From: JAMOQA01 sp964420365 | GTDB taxonomy: Bacteria; Acidobacteriota; Polarisedimenticolia; J045 | Direction of reading: 5' to 3' | Assembly: GCA_964420365.1 (NCBI GenBank) | Contig: CAYQTA010000044.1 | Span: forward strand, 1-39,481 | Length of the DNA stretch: 39,481 nucleotides | In this document: one piece after another, positions 1 to 7,734 of the stretch | Layout: the number at the start of each line of letters is the position of its first letter | How positions within the stretch are numbered: position 1 is the first letter of the stretch | Made by a program: the position numbers and the translations under genes | Notes under the pieces: generated by a model | What the model was told of the DNA's origin: nothing | Database searches by the model: none | What the model saw: the letters and a program-made list of their open reading frames with translations, nothing else

Positions 1-219
1 CAGGCCGACCAGCACGTAGGCGAAGTAGTCCAGGTTCCCCGTCAGCTCGAGCATCCGGGCCGAGGGATGGTTGCCCCCGACGAAGCGGGCCATGAAGTAC
101 CAGAGGGTCGCGGAGACCAGCAGGCCGAACACCTGGAGGACAAAGGCGAGCCGGTAGCTCGTCTCGACCTGGAAGTCCCGGACGAGAAACGCCCACGCGA
201 TCCTGAGGAACTCCCTCAC
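1..219 (-). CDS. ABC-2 type transporter permease, N-terminal part (cut by window edge)
   Basis: The frame opens with GTG at 219 and runs off the left edge, giving 73 residues of the N-terminus. The sequence starts VREFLRIAWAFLVRDFQ, a cytoplasmic amphipathic stretch. A hydrophobic segment follows (about residues 25-45, FVLQVFGLLVSATLWYF), then a loop and the start of another hydrophobic stretch. This order is typical of ABC-2 permeases that work with the kind of ATPase encoded just upstream. The GTG overlaps the TGA of the ATPase gene (GTGA), so the two are translationally coupled subunits of one exporter. The substrate cannot be read from this fragment; polysaccharide or drug export are both possible. 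The family call is fairly secure from context and topology, but most of the protein is missing. Confidence 0.75.
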   Translation of the reverse strand, partial: MREFLRIAWAFLVRDFQVETSYRLAFVLQVFGLLVSATLWYFMARFVGGNHPSARMLELTGNLDYFAYVLVGL

Positions 220-1244
220 CGGTTCCCCTCCGCCTCGCCGGCGACCAGTTCCCGGAAGACCTCCTCGAGGTCGGGTTCCTCCGGCCGAACGGAGAGGACG
301 CGGCAGCCCGCGCCCTTCACCTCCGACAGGACGACGTCGAGGTCCTCCTCCCGCGGCACGAGGACGACGACCTCGCCGCCCCCGCCCGGGGTCCCCTCCC
401 GGGCCGTCACCCGGCCCGAGCGGATCTCTCCCGGCAGCGGGTCGAGCCGCAGCCGCCAGGCCGCCCCCCCGAGACCGCGCTGGCGCAGCTCGGCCGGCGT
501 GCCGACGGCACGGATCTTCCCCGCCGCGAGGATCGCGACCCGGTGGCAGAGCTGCTCCGCCTCGCGGAGGTTGTGGGTCGCGAGAAGGATGGTGCGGCCG
601 TCCCCCCGGTGCAGCTCTTCGAGGATCCACTCCCGCTGGCGGGCCGCGCTGACCGGGTCGAGGCTCCGCGTCGGTTCGTCCATCAACAGGACCGGCGGGT
701 CCGCGATCAGCGCCCGGGCGATGGCGAGGCGCTGGCGCATCCCCGAGGAGAAGTCGCCGAAGCGCCGGTCCGCGTCCCGGGCGAGGTCGACCCGCTCGAG
801 GAGTTCCCGTACCCGCCGGCGACGCGCCTCCCCGGTCAGCCCGTGGAGCCGGGCGAAGAAGTCGAGGTTTTCCCGGGCGGTCAGCCGCCAGTAGAACGAG
901 CGCTCGTCCCCGTGAACGAGGCCGAGCACCCGCGGCAGCCCGGGGGCGCCGGCGGGGATCCCGAGCACCTCGGCCCGCCCCTCGTCCGGCAGCACCAGGC
1001 CGCAGAGGACCTTGAGCAGGGTCGTCTTCCCCGCCCCGTTCGGCCCGAGCAACCCGAGGATCTCGCCGTGCCGCACCTCGAGGGAGACTCCACGCAGGGC
1101 CGGGACCCGGGGGGGGCTCCGGAACGGCGCCCGGAGCAGCGCGCGAACGCTCCTCCGGCGGGGGAAGGCCTTGGCCACTCCCTCCACGCGGACGGCGAGC
1201 CCGTCGCCGTCCGCGGTCATCCCCGCTCGCACCGCGGTCGCCAT
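216..1244 (-). CDS. ABC transporter ATP-binding protein
   Basis: A 342-residue ATPase subunit that would power the permease encoded next to it in the inner membrane. Visible motifs are Walker A (GPNGAGKTT), the ABC signature (FSSGMRQRLAIARAL), Walker B (VLLMDEP) and the switch histidine (LLATHN). Downstream is an approximately 90-residue C-terminal extension ending in EPDLEEVFREL, common in ABC-2 exporter ATPases. I chose the ATG at 1244 because a TATCCT element lies 9 bases upstream of it, as for several leaderless-looking genes in this window. An in-frame ATG at 1220 (334 aa) after a weak GAGCGGGG is the alternative. The stop overlaps the permease start. The gene is divergent from kdsB, but nothing in it proves a LPS substrate. 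Confidence 0.9.
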   Translation of the reverse strand: MATAVRAGMTADGDGLAVRVEGVAKAFPRRRSVRALLRAPFRSPPRVPALRGVSLEVRHGEILGLLGPNGAGKTTLLKVLCGLVLPDEGRAEVLGIPAGAPGLPRVLGLVHGDERSFYWRLTARENLDFFARLHGLTGEARRRRVRELLERVDLARDADRRFGDFSSGMRQRLAIARALIADPPVLLMDEPTRSLDPVSAARQREWILEELHRGDGRTILLATHNLREAEQLCHRVAILAAGKIRAVGTPAELRQRGLGGAAWRLRLDPLPGEIRSGRVTAREGTPGGGGEVVVLVPREEDLDVVLSEVKGAGCRVLSVRPEEPDLEEVFRELVAGEAEGNR

Positions 1245-1253
1245 CGTGCCGGA

Positions 1254-1259
1254 AGGATA
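1254..1259 (-). promoter_or_regulatory. -10-like element (TATCCT) before the ABC ATPase
   Basis: On the minus strand TATCCT ends 9 bases before the ATG at 1244. No -35 match is seen at 16-18 bases further upstream, where the sequence is GC-only (palindrome CCCCGGCCGGGG at 1260-1271). Transcription would begin 2-3 bases before the ATG, so the mRNA would be almost leaderless. Confidence 0.4.
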
Positions 1260-1286
1260 CCCCGGCCGGGGGTTTCCCGGGGCAGG

Positions 1287-1315
1287 TTGACCGCCTCCCG
1301 CCCCTCGTCTAGCAT
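1287..1315 (+). promoter_or_regulatory. Sigma-70-type promoter of the kdsB-lapB operon
   Basis: TTGACC (1287-1292), a 17-base spacer and TAGCAT (1310-1315) match the vegetative promoter layout. The predicted RNA start near 1322 leaves a leader of about 67 bases before the kdsB GTG. It sits in the 144-base gap between the divergent ABC and Kdo operons. Confidence 0.6.
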
Positions 1316-1388
1316 CCGCGCGGGGTCGGCAAGGGGACCTGTTCGACACGACGGACGAACGGCGGAGCCGAACGCGGAGAGATGGACC

Positions 1389-2192
1389 GTGCCGGATGCG
1401 CTCGCGGTGATCCCGGCCCGCTGGGCCTCCACCCGCTTCCCCGGGAAGGTCCTCGCTCCCCTCGGCGGCAGGCCCCTCTTCCTCTGGGTTGCCGCCGCCG
1501 CCCGGGCCTCCGGGGCGTTCCGCTCCGTGGTCGTCGCCACCGACGATGACCGGGTCGCCGAGGTCGCCCGGGACGCCGGGCTTCCCGCCGTGCTGACCAG
1601 CCCGGAGCTGCCGAGCGGCACGGACCGGGTCGCCGCGGTCGCCCGGGACCGGAACGAGGCGATCGTTCTCGGTCTCCAGGCGGACGAGCCCTTCCTCGAT
1701 CCGGGCGACCTGTCCGCCCTCGTGGAGACCATCGCGGCGGAAGAGGACGTTGCCCTCGCCACCCTCGCCCGACCGGTCACTTCGCTGGAAGAGTACCTGG
1801 ACCCCAACGTGGTCAAGGTCGTCCTCGACGAGGGAGGACGGGCGCTGCTCTTCAGCCGGGCCCCGATCCCCTGGCCCCGGGAGGACGGGGGCATCGCCTT
1901 CCCCCCGCGGAGCCTGCCGGAGCCGCCTCCCCTGGCCCACGTCGGCGTCTATGCCTGGCGGCGGGACGCCCTCCTCTCCTTCTCCGGGCTGGCCCCCTCG
2001 CGGCTCGAGCGGACGGAGAGGCTCGAGCAGCTCCGCGCCCTCGAGGCCGGGTGGGCGATCCGGGTGCTCCCGGCCCGGGGGGAGTCCCTCGGGGTGGACA
2101 CCCCCGCCGACCTTGCCCGGGCCGAGGCCCACCTCGCCGCCCGCCGGGGAGACACCCCCGGCGGGACCACCGAAAGGATCACCGACCGATGA
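1389..2192 (+). CDS. kdsB: 3-deoxy-manno-octulosonate cytidylyltransferase (CMP-Kdo synthetase)
   Basis: Activates Kdo with CTP to CMP-Kdo in the cytoplasm, the donor for Kdo transfer to lipid A. The 267-residue protein starts VPDALAVIPARWASTRFPGKVLAPLGGRPL, the nucleotide-binding N-terminus of this family (PAR.xSxRxPGK). It also carries the ATDD motif, the QADEPFL segment (QGDEPF in most KdsB) and the LERTERLEQLRALE motif near the C-terminus. Length is normal (about 250). The GTG at 1389 is preceded by GGAGAG seven bases upstream. The reading frame is open further upstream, but without conserved sequence. This is the first gene of the operon; its TGA overlaps the pyrG ATG. Having the CTP-consuming enzyme directly before CTP synthase links substrate supply to its use. 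Confidence 0.96.
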   Translation: MPDALAVIPARWASTRFPGKVLAPLGGRPLFLWVAAAARASGAFRSVVVATDDDRVAEVARDAGLPAVLTSPELPSGTDRVAAVARDRNEAIVLGLQADEPFLDPGDLSALVETIAAEEDVALATLARPVTSLEEYLDPNVVKVVLDEGGRALLFSRAPIPWPREDGGIAFPPRSLPEPPPLAHVGVYAWRRDALLSFSGLAPSRLERTERLEQLRALEAGWAIRVLPARGESLGVDTPADLARAEAHLAARRGDTPGGTTERITDR

Positions 2193-3814
2193 TGCGACGC
2201 GACGAGACGCGCTACGTGTTCGTGACCGGGGGGGTCGTCTCCTCCCTGGGCAAGGGACTGGCCGCCGCCTCCCTCGCCCGGCTGCTCGAGGCCCGGCAGT
2301 TCCGGGTGACGATCCAGAAGCTGGACCCGTACATCAACGTCGACCCCGGCACGATGAACCCGTTCCAGCACGGCGAGGTGTTCGTCACCGAGGACGGCGC
2401 GGAGACCGACCTCGACCTCGGCCACTACGAGCGCTTCACGTCGATCACGACCAGCCAGCGCAACAACTACACGACCGGCCGGATCTACAACCGGGTGATC
2501 GAGCGGGAGCGACGGGGCGACTACCTCGGGGCGACGGTCCAGGTGATCCCGCACATCACCGACGAGATCAAGTGGGCGATCCGCGACCTGTCGGAGGGAT
2601 ACGACATCCAGATCGTCGAGATCGGCGGGACGGTCGGCGACATCGAGTCCCTCCCCTTCCTCGAGGCGATCCGGCAGTTCCGCCTCGAGGTCGGGCCCCG
2701 CCGGGCGATCTTCGTCCACCTGACGCTCGTCCCGTGGATTCCCGCCGCCGGCGAGCTGAAGACCAAGCCGACCCAGCACTCGGTCCGGGAACTGCGCGCG
2801 ATCGGGATCCAGCCCGACATCCTGCTGTGCCGGTGCGACCGGCCAATCCCCCAGGAGATCAAGCGGAAGATCGCCCTCTTCTGCAACGTCTCCGAGGACC
2901 AGGTGATCGCCGCCCCCGACGTGGACAACATCTACGAGGTCCCCCTCCGGCTGAGCCGGGAGGGACTCGACGAGATCGTCACCAAGCTGCTCGACCTGCC
3001 CTACCGGCGGCGCGATCTCTCCGACTGGGAGGAGCTGCTCGACCGGGCGCGGAACCCCCGGGACGAGGTCGTGATCGGGATGGTCGGCAAGTACGTCGCC
3101 TACGAGGACTCGTACAAGTCCCTCAACGAGGCGCTGCGCCACGGCGGGTTCGCCCACCGGCTGCGGGTGCGCCTCGAGTTCATCGAGTCCGAGCAGATGA
3201 CCGAGGATGCGCGGATCGACGCGGTCCTCGACAAGGTCGACGGAGTGCTCGTCCCGGGCGGCTTCGGCACCCGGGGGGTGGAGGGGATGATCCGCACGAT
3301 CGCCCGGGCGCGGGAACGAAAGATCCCGTTCCTCGGCATCTGCCTCGGGATGCAGTGCGCGGTGATCGAGACGGCCCGCAACGTCGCCGGCCTGGCGAAC
3401 GCGAACTCCACCGAGTTCGATCCGGGAACCCCGCACAACGTCATCGACCTGATCCCCGAGCAGCGGGGCATCGAGGCCAAGGGAGGCACGATGCGCCTCG
3501 GTTCCTATCCCTGCCGGATCACGCCGGGCACGCTCGCGCATCGCCTCTACGGCGCGACGGAGATCAGCGAGCGCCACCGCCACCGCTACGAGGTCAACAA
3601 CGACTACCTGGACCGGCTCCGGGAGGCCGGGCTGGAGCCGGCCGGCATCTGGCCGGAGGGAGAACTGGTCGAGATCGTCGAGCGGCGGGATCACCCCTGG
3701 TTCCTCGCCTGCCAGTTCCACCCCGAGTTCCGCAGCCGCCCCCTGGCGCCCCACCCCCTCTTCTCCGGGTTCGTCGGGGCCGCGTGGGAGCACCGCCGGG
3801 AGAGGGCACGGTGA
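2189..3814 (+). CDS. pyrG: CTP synthase (glutamine hydrolysing)
   Basis: Makes CTP from UTP, ATP and glutamine in the cytoplasm. The 541-residue length is standard. The N-terminal amidoligase domain opens with YVFVTGGVVSSLGKG, followed by KLDPYINVDPGTMNP and the DLDLGHYERF segment. The C-terminal glutamine amidotransferase domain has the nucleophile region LGICLGMQ and the His-Glu pair in CQFHPEF. Two ATGs overlap the kdsB stop (ATGATG at 2189); the first gives MMRRDET and is used here, the second at 2192 is equally possible. The gene is embedded between kdsB and kdsA with overlaps on both sides. It is therefore expressed with the Kdo pathway even though CTP is also needed for RNA, DNA and phospholipids. 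Confidence 0.98.
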   Translation: MMRRDETRYVFVTGGVVSSLGKGLAAASLARLLEARQFRVTIQKLDPYINVDPGTMNPFQHGEVFVTEDGAETDLDLGHYERFTSITTSQRNNYTTGRIYNRVIERERRGDYLGATVQVIPHITDEIKWAIRDLSEGYDIQIVEIGGTVGDIESLPFLEAIRQFRLEVGPRRAIFVHLTLVPWIPAAGELKTKPTQHSVRELRAIGIQPDILLCRCDRPIPQEIKRKIALFCNVSEDQVIAAPDVDNIYEVPLRLSREGLDEIVTKLLDLPYRRRDLSDWEELLDRARNPRDEVVIGMVGKYVAYEDSYKSLNEALRHGGFAHRLRVRLEFIESEQMTEDARIDAVLDKVDGVLVPGGFGTRGVEGMIRTIARARERKIPFLGICLGMQCAVIETARNVAGLANANSTEFDPGTPHNVIDLIPEQRGIEAKGGTMRLGSYPCRITPGTLAHRLYGATEISERHRHRYEVNNDYLDRLREAGLEPAGIWPEGELVEIVERRDHPWFLACQFHPEFRSRPLAPHPLFSGFVGAAWEHRRERAR

Positions 3815-4671
3815 ACGACCTGGTCCCGGTCCCGGCGGTGGAGATCGCGCCCGGGGTGGCGGCGGGGGGCGATGGCCCCCTCCTGGTGATCGCCGGCACC
3901 TGCGTGATCGAGTCCCGGGAGAGCGCCCTGGCCCACGCCCGGGCCCTCGCGGAGATCGCCCGGGAAGCGGGGCTGCCCCTCGTGTTCAAGGCCTCCTTCG
4001 ACAAGGCCAACCGGACGTCGATCGATTCGTTTCGCGGTCCCGGGCTCGCGGCGGGCCTCGAGATCCTGGCCGAGGTGAAGGAAACGACCGGGCTGCCGGT
4101 GCTCTCCGACGTCCACGAGCCGGGCCACTGCGGGCCGGCGGCGGACGTCCTCGACGTCGTCCAGGTGCCGGCGTTTCTCTGCCGGCAGACCGACCTCCTC
4201 CTCGCCGCGGCGGCGACCGGGAGGCCGGTCAACGTGAAGAAGGGACAGTTCCTCGCCCCGGAGGACACGGCCCCGATCGTCGAGAAGCTCCGCCGGGGCG
4301 GGGCCCGGGGGATCCTGCTCACCGAGCGCGGGACCACGTTCGGCTACCACGACCTGGTCGTCGACCTCCGCGGGATCCCGCGGATGCGTTCCCTGGGCGT
4401 CCCGGTGGTCTTCGACGCGACCCACTCGGTCCAGCGGCCGGGCGGGCTGGGGACCGCCACCGGGGGTCGGCCGGAGTTCATCCCGGTCCTCGCCCGGGCC
4501 GCCGTGGCGGCCGGGGCCGATGCCGTCTTTCTCGAGGTCCACGAGGACCCGTCCCGGGCCCTTTCCGACGGTCCGAACTCCCTGCCCCTCGCCCGGGTCC
4601 CCTCCCTCCTGGCCGAGCTCCGGGACCTGCACCGGTTCGTCCGGGAGCACCGCGGGGAGGAAGCCGGATGA
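3811..4671 (+). CDS. kdsA: 3-deoxy-8-phosphooctulonate synthase (Kdo-8-phosphate synthase)
   Basis: Condenses arabinose-5-phosphate with phosphoenolpyruvate to Kdo-8-phosphate. The 286-residue TIM-barrel protein shows FKASFDKANRTS, the PRPVNVKKGQF-like segment GRPVNVKKGQFLAPED, LTERGTTFGY, DATHSVQ and the C-terminal DGPNSLPL. The N-terminal motif reads IAGTCVIES with a cysteine (about residue 31). In the metal-independent E. coli class this position is asparagine, so this is probably the metal-dependent class. The histidine in DATHSV, glutamate in LEVHED and aspartate in ALSDGPN are available as the other metal ligands. The GTG at 3811 overlaps the pyrG stop, and the TGA overlaps the kdsD start. 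Confidence 0.97.
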   Translation: MNDLVPVPAVEIAPGVAAGGDGPLLVIAGTCVIESRESALAHARALAEIAREAGLPLVFKASFDKANRTSIDSFRGPGLAAGLEILAEVKETTGLPVLSDVHEPGHCGPAADVLDVVQVPAFLCRQTDLLLAAAATGRPVNVKKGQFLAPEDTAPIVEKLRRGGARGILLTERGTTFGYHDLVVDLRGIPRMRSLGVPVVFDATHSVQRPGGLGTATGGRPEFIPVLARAAVAAGADAVFLEVHEDPSRALSDGPNSLPLARVPSLLAELRDLHRFVREHRGEEAG

Positions 4672-5627
4672 GCCTCAGGGAAACCGGTGTCCGCGTCCTG
4701 CGGGTCGAGGCGCGGGCCATCACCGCCCTCGCGGACCGGCTCGGCGACGAGTTCGACCGGGCGGTGCGCCTGGTCCTCGAGGCGCCGGGACGGGTCGTCC
4801 TGACCGGGATGGGAAAGTCGGGCCTGGTCGCCCGGAAGATCGCGGCGACCCTCGCCTCCACCGGCACGCCCTCCCTCTTCCTCCACCCGGCGGAGGCGAT
4901 CCACGGGGACCTCGGGATGATCGTCCGGGGCGACGTGGTGATCGCCCTCTCGCACAGCGGAGAGACCGCGGAGATCGTGGCCCTCCTCGAGACGATCCGC
5001 CGTCTCGGCGCCTCGATCGTCGCGCTGACCGGCCAGCCCCGCTCGACCCTCGGGCGGGAGGCCGACGTGCTGCTGGACACGTCGGTCGAGGAGGAGGGAT
5101 GCCCGCTCGGCCTCGCCCCGATGGCGTCCACCGCGGCCGCGATGGCGATCGGCGACGCGCTGGCCGCGGCGCTGATGGTGGCGAAGGGGTTCGGAGAGGA
5201 GGACTTCGCCCGCCTTCACCCCGGCGGCAAGCTCGGCCGCAAGCTGGCCCGGGTCCGCCAGATGATGCACACCGGCGACGCCCTTCCCCGGGTCGCGCCG
5301 TCGGCGTCGATGCGGGAGGTGGTCGTCGAGATGAGCCGGGGCCGCCTCGGCTGCACGACGGTCGTCCTTCCGGACGGGAAGCTCGCGGGGATCATCACGG
5401 ACGGGGACCTGCGCCGGCTGCTCGAACGGGACCCGGACCCCCTCGCGCGCCGTGCGGGGGACGTGATGACCCCGGAACCGGTGACGATCGGGCCGGACGC
5501 CCTCGCCTCGGCGGCCCTCCGGATCATGGAGGACCGGAAGATCACCCAGCTCCCGGTGGTGGAGCCGGATGGTACCCTGCTTGGGATCATCCAGATCCAC
5601 GACCTGTGGGGCACCCAGCTCTTCTGA
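4668..5627 (+). CDS. kdsD: D-arabinose-5-phosphate isomerase
   Basis: Interconverts ribulose-5-phosphate and arabinose-5-phosphate, the first committed sugar of Kdo synthesis. The 319-residue protein has an N-terminal SIS sugar-isomerase domain (about residues 35-175). Visible there are VLTGMGKSGLVARKIAATLAST, the phosphate-binding LSHSGETAEI and the LAPMASTAA segment. Two CBS domains follow (about 205-260 and 270-319), ending in ITQLPVVEPDGTLLGIIQIHDL. Length and domain order equal those of KdsD/KpsF. The ATG overlaps the kdsA TGA (ATGA). Neighbours supply the next two pathway steps. KpsF or GutQ paralogues look alike, but the kdsA-kdsC context supports KdsD. Confidence 0.95.
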   Translation: MSLRETGVRVLRVEARAITALADRLGDEFDRAVRLVLEAPGRVVLTGMGKSGLVARKIAATLASTGTPSLFLHPAEAIHGDLGMIVRGDVVIALSHSGETAEIVALLETIRRLGASIVALTGQPRSTLGREADVLLDTSVEEEGCPLGLAPMASTAAAMAIGDALAAALMVAKGFGEEDFARLHPGGKLGRKLARVRQMMHTGDALPRVAPSASMREVVVEMSRGRLGCTTVVLPDGKLAGIITDGDLRRLLERDPDPLARRAGDVMTPEPVTIGPDALASAALRIMEDRKITQLPVVEPDGTLLGIIQIHDLWGTQLF

Positions 5628-5648
5628 GCGCCCCGGCAAGGAGCGACC

Positions 5649-6191
5649 GTGACGTCCCCCAACGGAACAGGAGCAGCCCTCGAGGCCCGGTTCGCGCGGG
5701 TCCGCCTGCTCCTCCTCGACGTGGACGGCGTCCTGACCGACGGCGGGCTCTGGTACCTCGCCGAGGGCCCCGCGGCGGTCCGCTTCCACGTGCGGGACGG
5801 GTACGGCCTCGTTCTCGCCCGGCGGGCCGGGCTCCTCGTCGGGCTCGTCTCCGGCCGGGACCTGCCCCAGGTCCGCCGGCGGGCGGAGGAACTGGGCCTC
5901 GACGAGATCCACCTGGGCGTGCGGGAGAAGGGCCCGGTGGTGGAGGAGATCCTCGCCCGCCGGGGGCTCGTGCCGGAAGACGCATGCTTCGTCGGGGACG
6001 ACCTGCTCGACCTGCCGGCCCTCGCGCGCGTCGGCCTGCCGGTCGCGGTCGCCGACGCCGCCCCGCAGGTGCGGGAGGCGGCGGCGTGGGTCACGACCCT
6101 GCCCGGTGGCCACGGGGCGGTCCGGGAGGTCGTCGACCGGCTTCTCGCGTCCCGGGAAGAAGCGGGGAACCAGGAGGAAAACCAGCGATGA
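5649..6191 (+). CDS. kdsC: 3-deoxy-manno-octulosonate-8-phosphatase
   Basis: Removes phosphate from Kdo-8-phosphate to give free Kdo for KdsB. It is a C0-type HAD phosphatase of 180 residues with no cap domain, the usual size. Motif I is LLLDVDGVLTDG (nucleophile and acid aspartates), motif II lies in VSGRD, the conserved lysine in REKGPV, and motif III is FVGDDLLDL. The GTG at 5649 has AAGGAG 9-10 bases upstream, and this 21-base gap is the only real gap inside the operon. The C-terminus is slightly extended and charged. Its TGA overlaps the next start. Confidence 0.94.
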   Translation: MTSPNGTGAALEARFARVRLLLLDVDGVLTDGGLWYLAEGPAAVRFHVRDGYGLVLARRAGLLVGLVSGRDLPQVRRRAEELGLDEIHLGVREKGPVVEEILARRGLVPEDACFVGDDLLDLPALARVGLPVAVADAAPQVREAAAWVTTLPGGHGAVREVVDRLLASREEAGNQEENQR

Positions 6192-6556
6192 GAGCCGTCG
6201 TCTTCGGGCTCGTTGCCGCCTTCGTCGTTCTCGTGCTGTGGGTGGCGTTCGCCAACGCGTCCCAGGTGGTGACGCTGAGCTTCGGCTTCGGCGGCGCTCC
6301 CCGGGAGGTCAGCCTCGCCTGGGTGATCCTGGGCGGCGTCCTTGCCGGAACGATCTTCATCGGCGTGCTGGCGGTGATCGAGGGGGTCGTCGTGCGCATC
6401 GACAACCTCCGCCTGCGCCGCCGGGTTCGGAAGCTCGAGGAGGAGGTCGCGGACCTCCGGAACATGGTCCTCGAGGCGCCCGCCGGGGACGCGCCCCGGC
6501 GCGACCGCCTGGCCGACGCGGCGGGCCCGGGACCGGGGGAGCCGGGCACGCGATGA
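6188..6556 (+). CDS. lapA: LapA-domain (DUF1049) inner-membrane protein
   Basis: A 122-residue membrane protein. Two transmembrane segments are clear: about residues 5-24 (FGLVAAFVVLVLWVAFANAS) and 42-65 (SLAWVILGGVLAGTIFIGVLAVIEG). A short periplasmic hairpin separates them. A basic coiled-coil-like tail follows (RIDNLRLRRRVRKLEEEVADL). This is the architecture of LapA/YciS, which in E. coli sits with LapB at the inner membrane and takes part in LPS assembly and LpxC turnover. Location between kdsC and a LapB-like gene, with overlapping start and stop codons on both sides, supports the same role. The last 35 residues are low-complexity and not conserved in the family. Sequence similarity alone is modest; context carries part of the call. 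Confidence 0.8.
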   Translation: MRAVVFGLVAAFVVLVLWVAFANASQVVTLSFGFGGAPREVSLAWVILGGVLAGTIFIGVLAVIEGVVVRIDNLRLRRRVRKLEEEVADLRNMVLEAPAGDAPRRDRLADAAGPGPGEPGTR

Positions 6557-7710
6557 TCGTCCTCTGGCTGCTCCTCGCCTTCGCCGCCGGCCTCCTGGTC
6601 GGCGCCCTGGCACTGCCCGGGGCCGCCGGCGCCATCGCCCGTCGCCGGGCCGAGGGCCCGTGGCGGAAACTCCTCGGCACCGCGTTCTCCCGGGTGGTGG
6701 CCGGCGAACACCGGGAAGCCGCCCGCCTCCTGCGCAGCGCCGTCGAGCTGGTCCCCGGGGACGACGGCCTGATGCTCCTCCTGGGAGAGGAACTCCGGCG
6801 CTCCGGCGACCTGGCCCGGGCCGCCCGTGTCCCCGACCTGCTGCTCGCCCGCCGGGACCTCCAGCCGGACGTTCGCGCGGCGGCCCTGCTGCTCCGCGGC
6901 CGCCTTCTCGAGGCGGAAGGCCGATGGCGCGAGGCTCTCGATGCCTACGGGGAGGCCCTCGAGGCCCTTCCCCGGTCCGAGGAGATCCTGGTCGCCACCG
7001 AGCGCCTCCTCTCCCGGCTGCGCCGCTGGGACGAGGCGGTCGAGGTCTCGCGTCGCCTGGTCCGGGTCAACCCGGAGCGGGGCAGGATCGTCCTCGCCCG
7101 GCGGCGGGTCCTCGAAGCCCGGGAGCACCTCGCGGAGGGAAATCCCGAGGGGGCCCTCGAGGCGGCCCGGCAGGCGACCCGGGACTGGCCCGACATGGGT
7201 GCCGGCGAGCTGACCCGGGGCGACGCCCTCTACCAGCTGGGGCGCCACCGGCAGGCCCGGGAGGCCTGGCTCGAGGCCGCCCGGCTGCATCCGCGCCTCG
7301 CCCCCCTGGTCCTCGACCGCCTCGAACACCTCGAGGGGGACGAGGGCCGGCCAGCGGTGCGGGGGTTCGCGGAACAGGCCCTCGAGGACCTGGTCGACGA
7401 GCCCCGCGCCCGCGGCCGCATCCTCGCCTGGCTGGCCGACGACGCCCTGCGCCGGGGCGACATCGAGGCTGCCCGTGGCTGGCTGGAACGGCTTCGGCGG
7501 GACCATCCCGGCACCCAGGCGACCGCGCGCCTCGCCGCCCGCCTCGCGGCCGCCGGGACGACCCCGCCCGCACCCCTCGCCCGCCTTCTCGACCAGTGGG
7601 CGGCCGAGCCGCCGTGGCCCGACCCGTGGCGCTGCACCCGCTGCGGTGCCGAGAGCGCCGAGTTCCGCTGGCGCTGCCAGTCCTGCCAGGGCTGGGAGAC
7701 CCTCTCCTGA
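6553..7710 (+). CDS. lapB: LapB/YciM-like TPR protein with C-terminal rubredoxin-type metal site
   Basis: 385 residues, close to E. coli LapB (389). It has an N-terminal membrane anchor (about residues 1-20, MIVLWLLLAFAAGLLVGALA). A run of TPR helices fills the middle; for example, alternating Ala/Leu/Arg helices around EAARLLRSAVELVPGDDGL and RWREALDAYGEALEALP. A C-terminal zinc-ribbon/rubredoxin-like knuckle pair follows (WRCTRCGAES and WRCQSCQGWE). In E. coli LapB is a cytoplasm-facing adaptor that couples LPS supply to FtsH-mediated LpxC degradation. Here it is the last gene of the Kdo operon, so a homeostatic regulator would be co-expressed with the pathway. Whether it acts on LpxC in this organism is inference. 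Confidence 0.88.
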   Translation: MIVLWLLLAFAAGLLVGALALPGAAGAIARRRAEGPWRKLLGTAFSRVVAGEHREAARLLRSAVELVPGDDGLMLLLGEELRRSGDLARAARVPDLLLARRDLQPDVRAAALLLRGRLLEAEGRWREALDAYGEALEALPRSEEILVATERLLSRLRRWDEAVEVSRRLVRVNPERGRIVLARRRVLEAREHLAEGNPEGALEAARQATRDWPDMGAGELTRGDALYQLGRHRQAREAWLEAARLHPRLAPLVLDRLEHLEGDEGRPAVRGFAEQALEDLVDEPRARGRILAWLADDALRRGDIEAARGWLERLRRDHPGTQATARLAARLAAAGTTPPAPLARLLDQWAAEPPWPDPWRCTRCGAESAEFRWRCQSCQGWETLS

Positions 7711-7734
7711 CCTGGCCACCGGCCCCGGGTCAGG
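7706..7734. terminator. Hairpin between convergent lapB and DUF4388 gene
   Basis: CCTGACC (7706-7712) pairs with GGTCAGG (7728-7734). Inside is a nested GGCC-ACC-GGCC (7714-7724). It spans both stop codons and could stop transcription from either side. It lacks a T-tract on either strand, so intrinsic termination is uncertain. Confidence 0.35.

Noticed and set aside
67..894. Plus-strand open frame across the ABC ATPase.
   Set aside because: Arg/Ser-rich shadow of the minus-strand gene, typical of high-GC DNA; the opposite strand has all ABC motifs.
1221..1388. A tRNA or small RNA in the gap before kdsB.
   Set aside because: No cloverleaf or T-loop sequence could be folded; the region is explained by two divergent promoters.
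4344..6113. Long minus-strand open frame across kdsA-kdsC.
   Set aside because: Antisense shadow of three genes with recognised motifs; its translation is rich in G, R, E, D and H without domains.
6605..6620. TGGCACTGCCCGGGGC in lapB as a sigma-54 site.
   Set aside because: The -12 part is wrong (no GC at 10 bases after GG with TTGC context) and it is inside a coding region.
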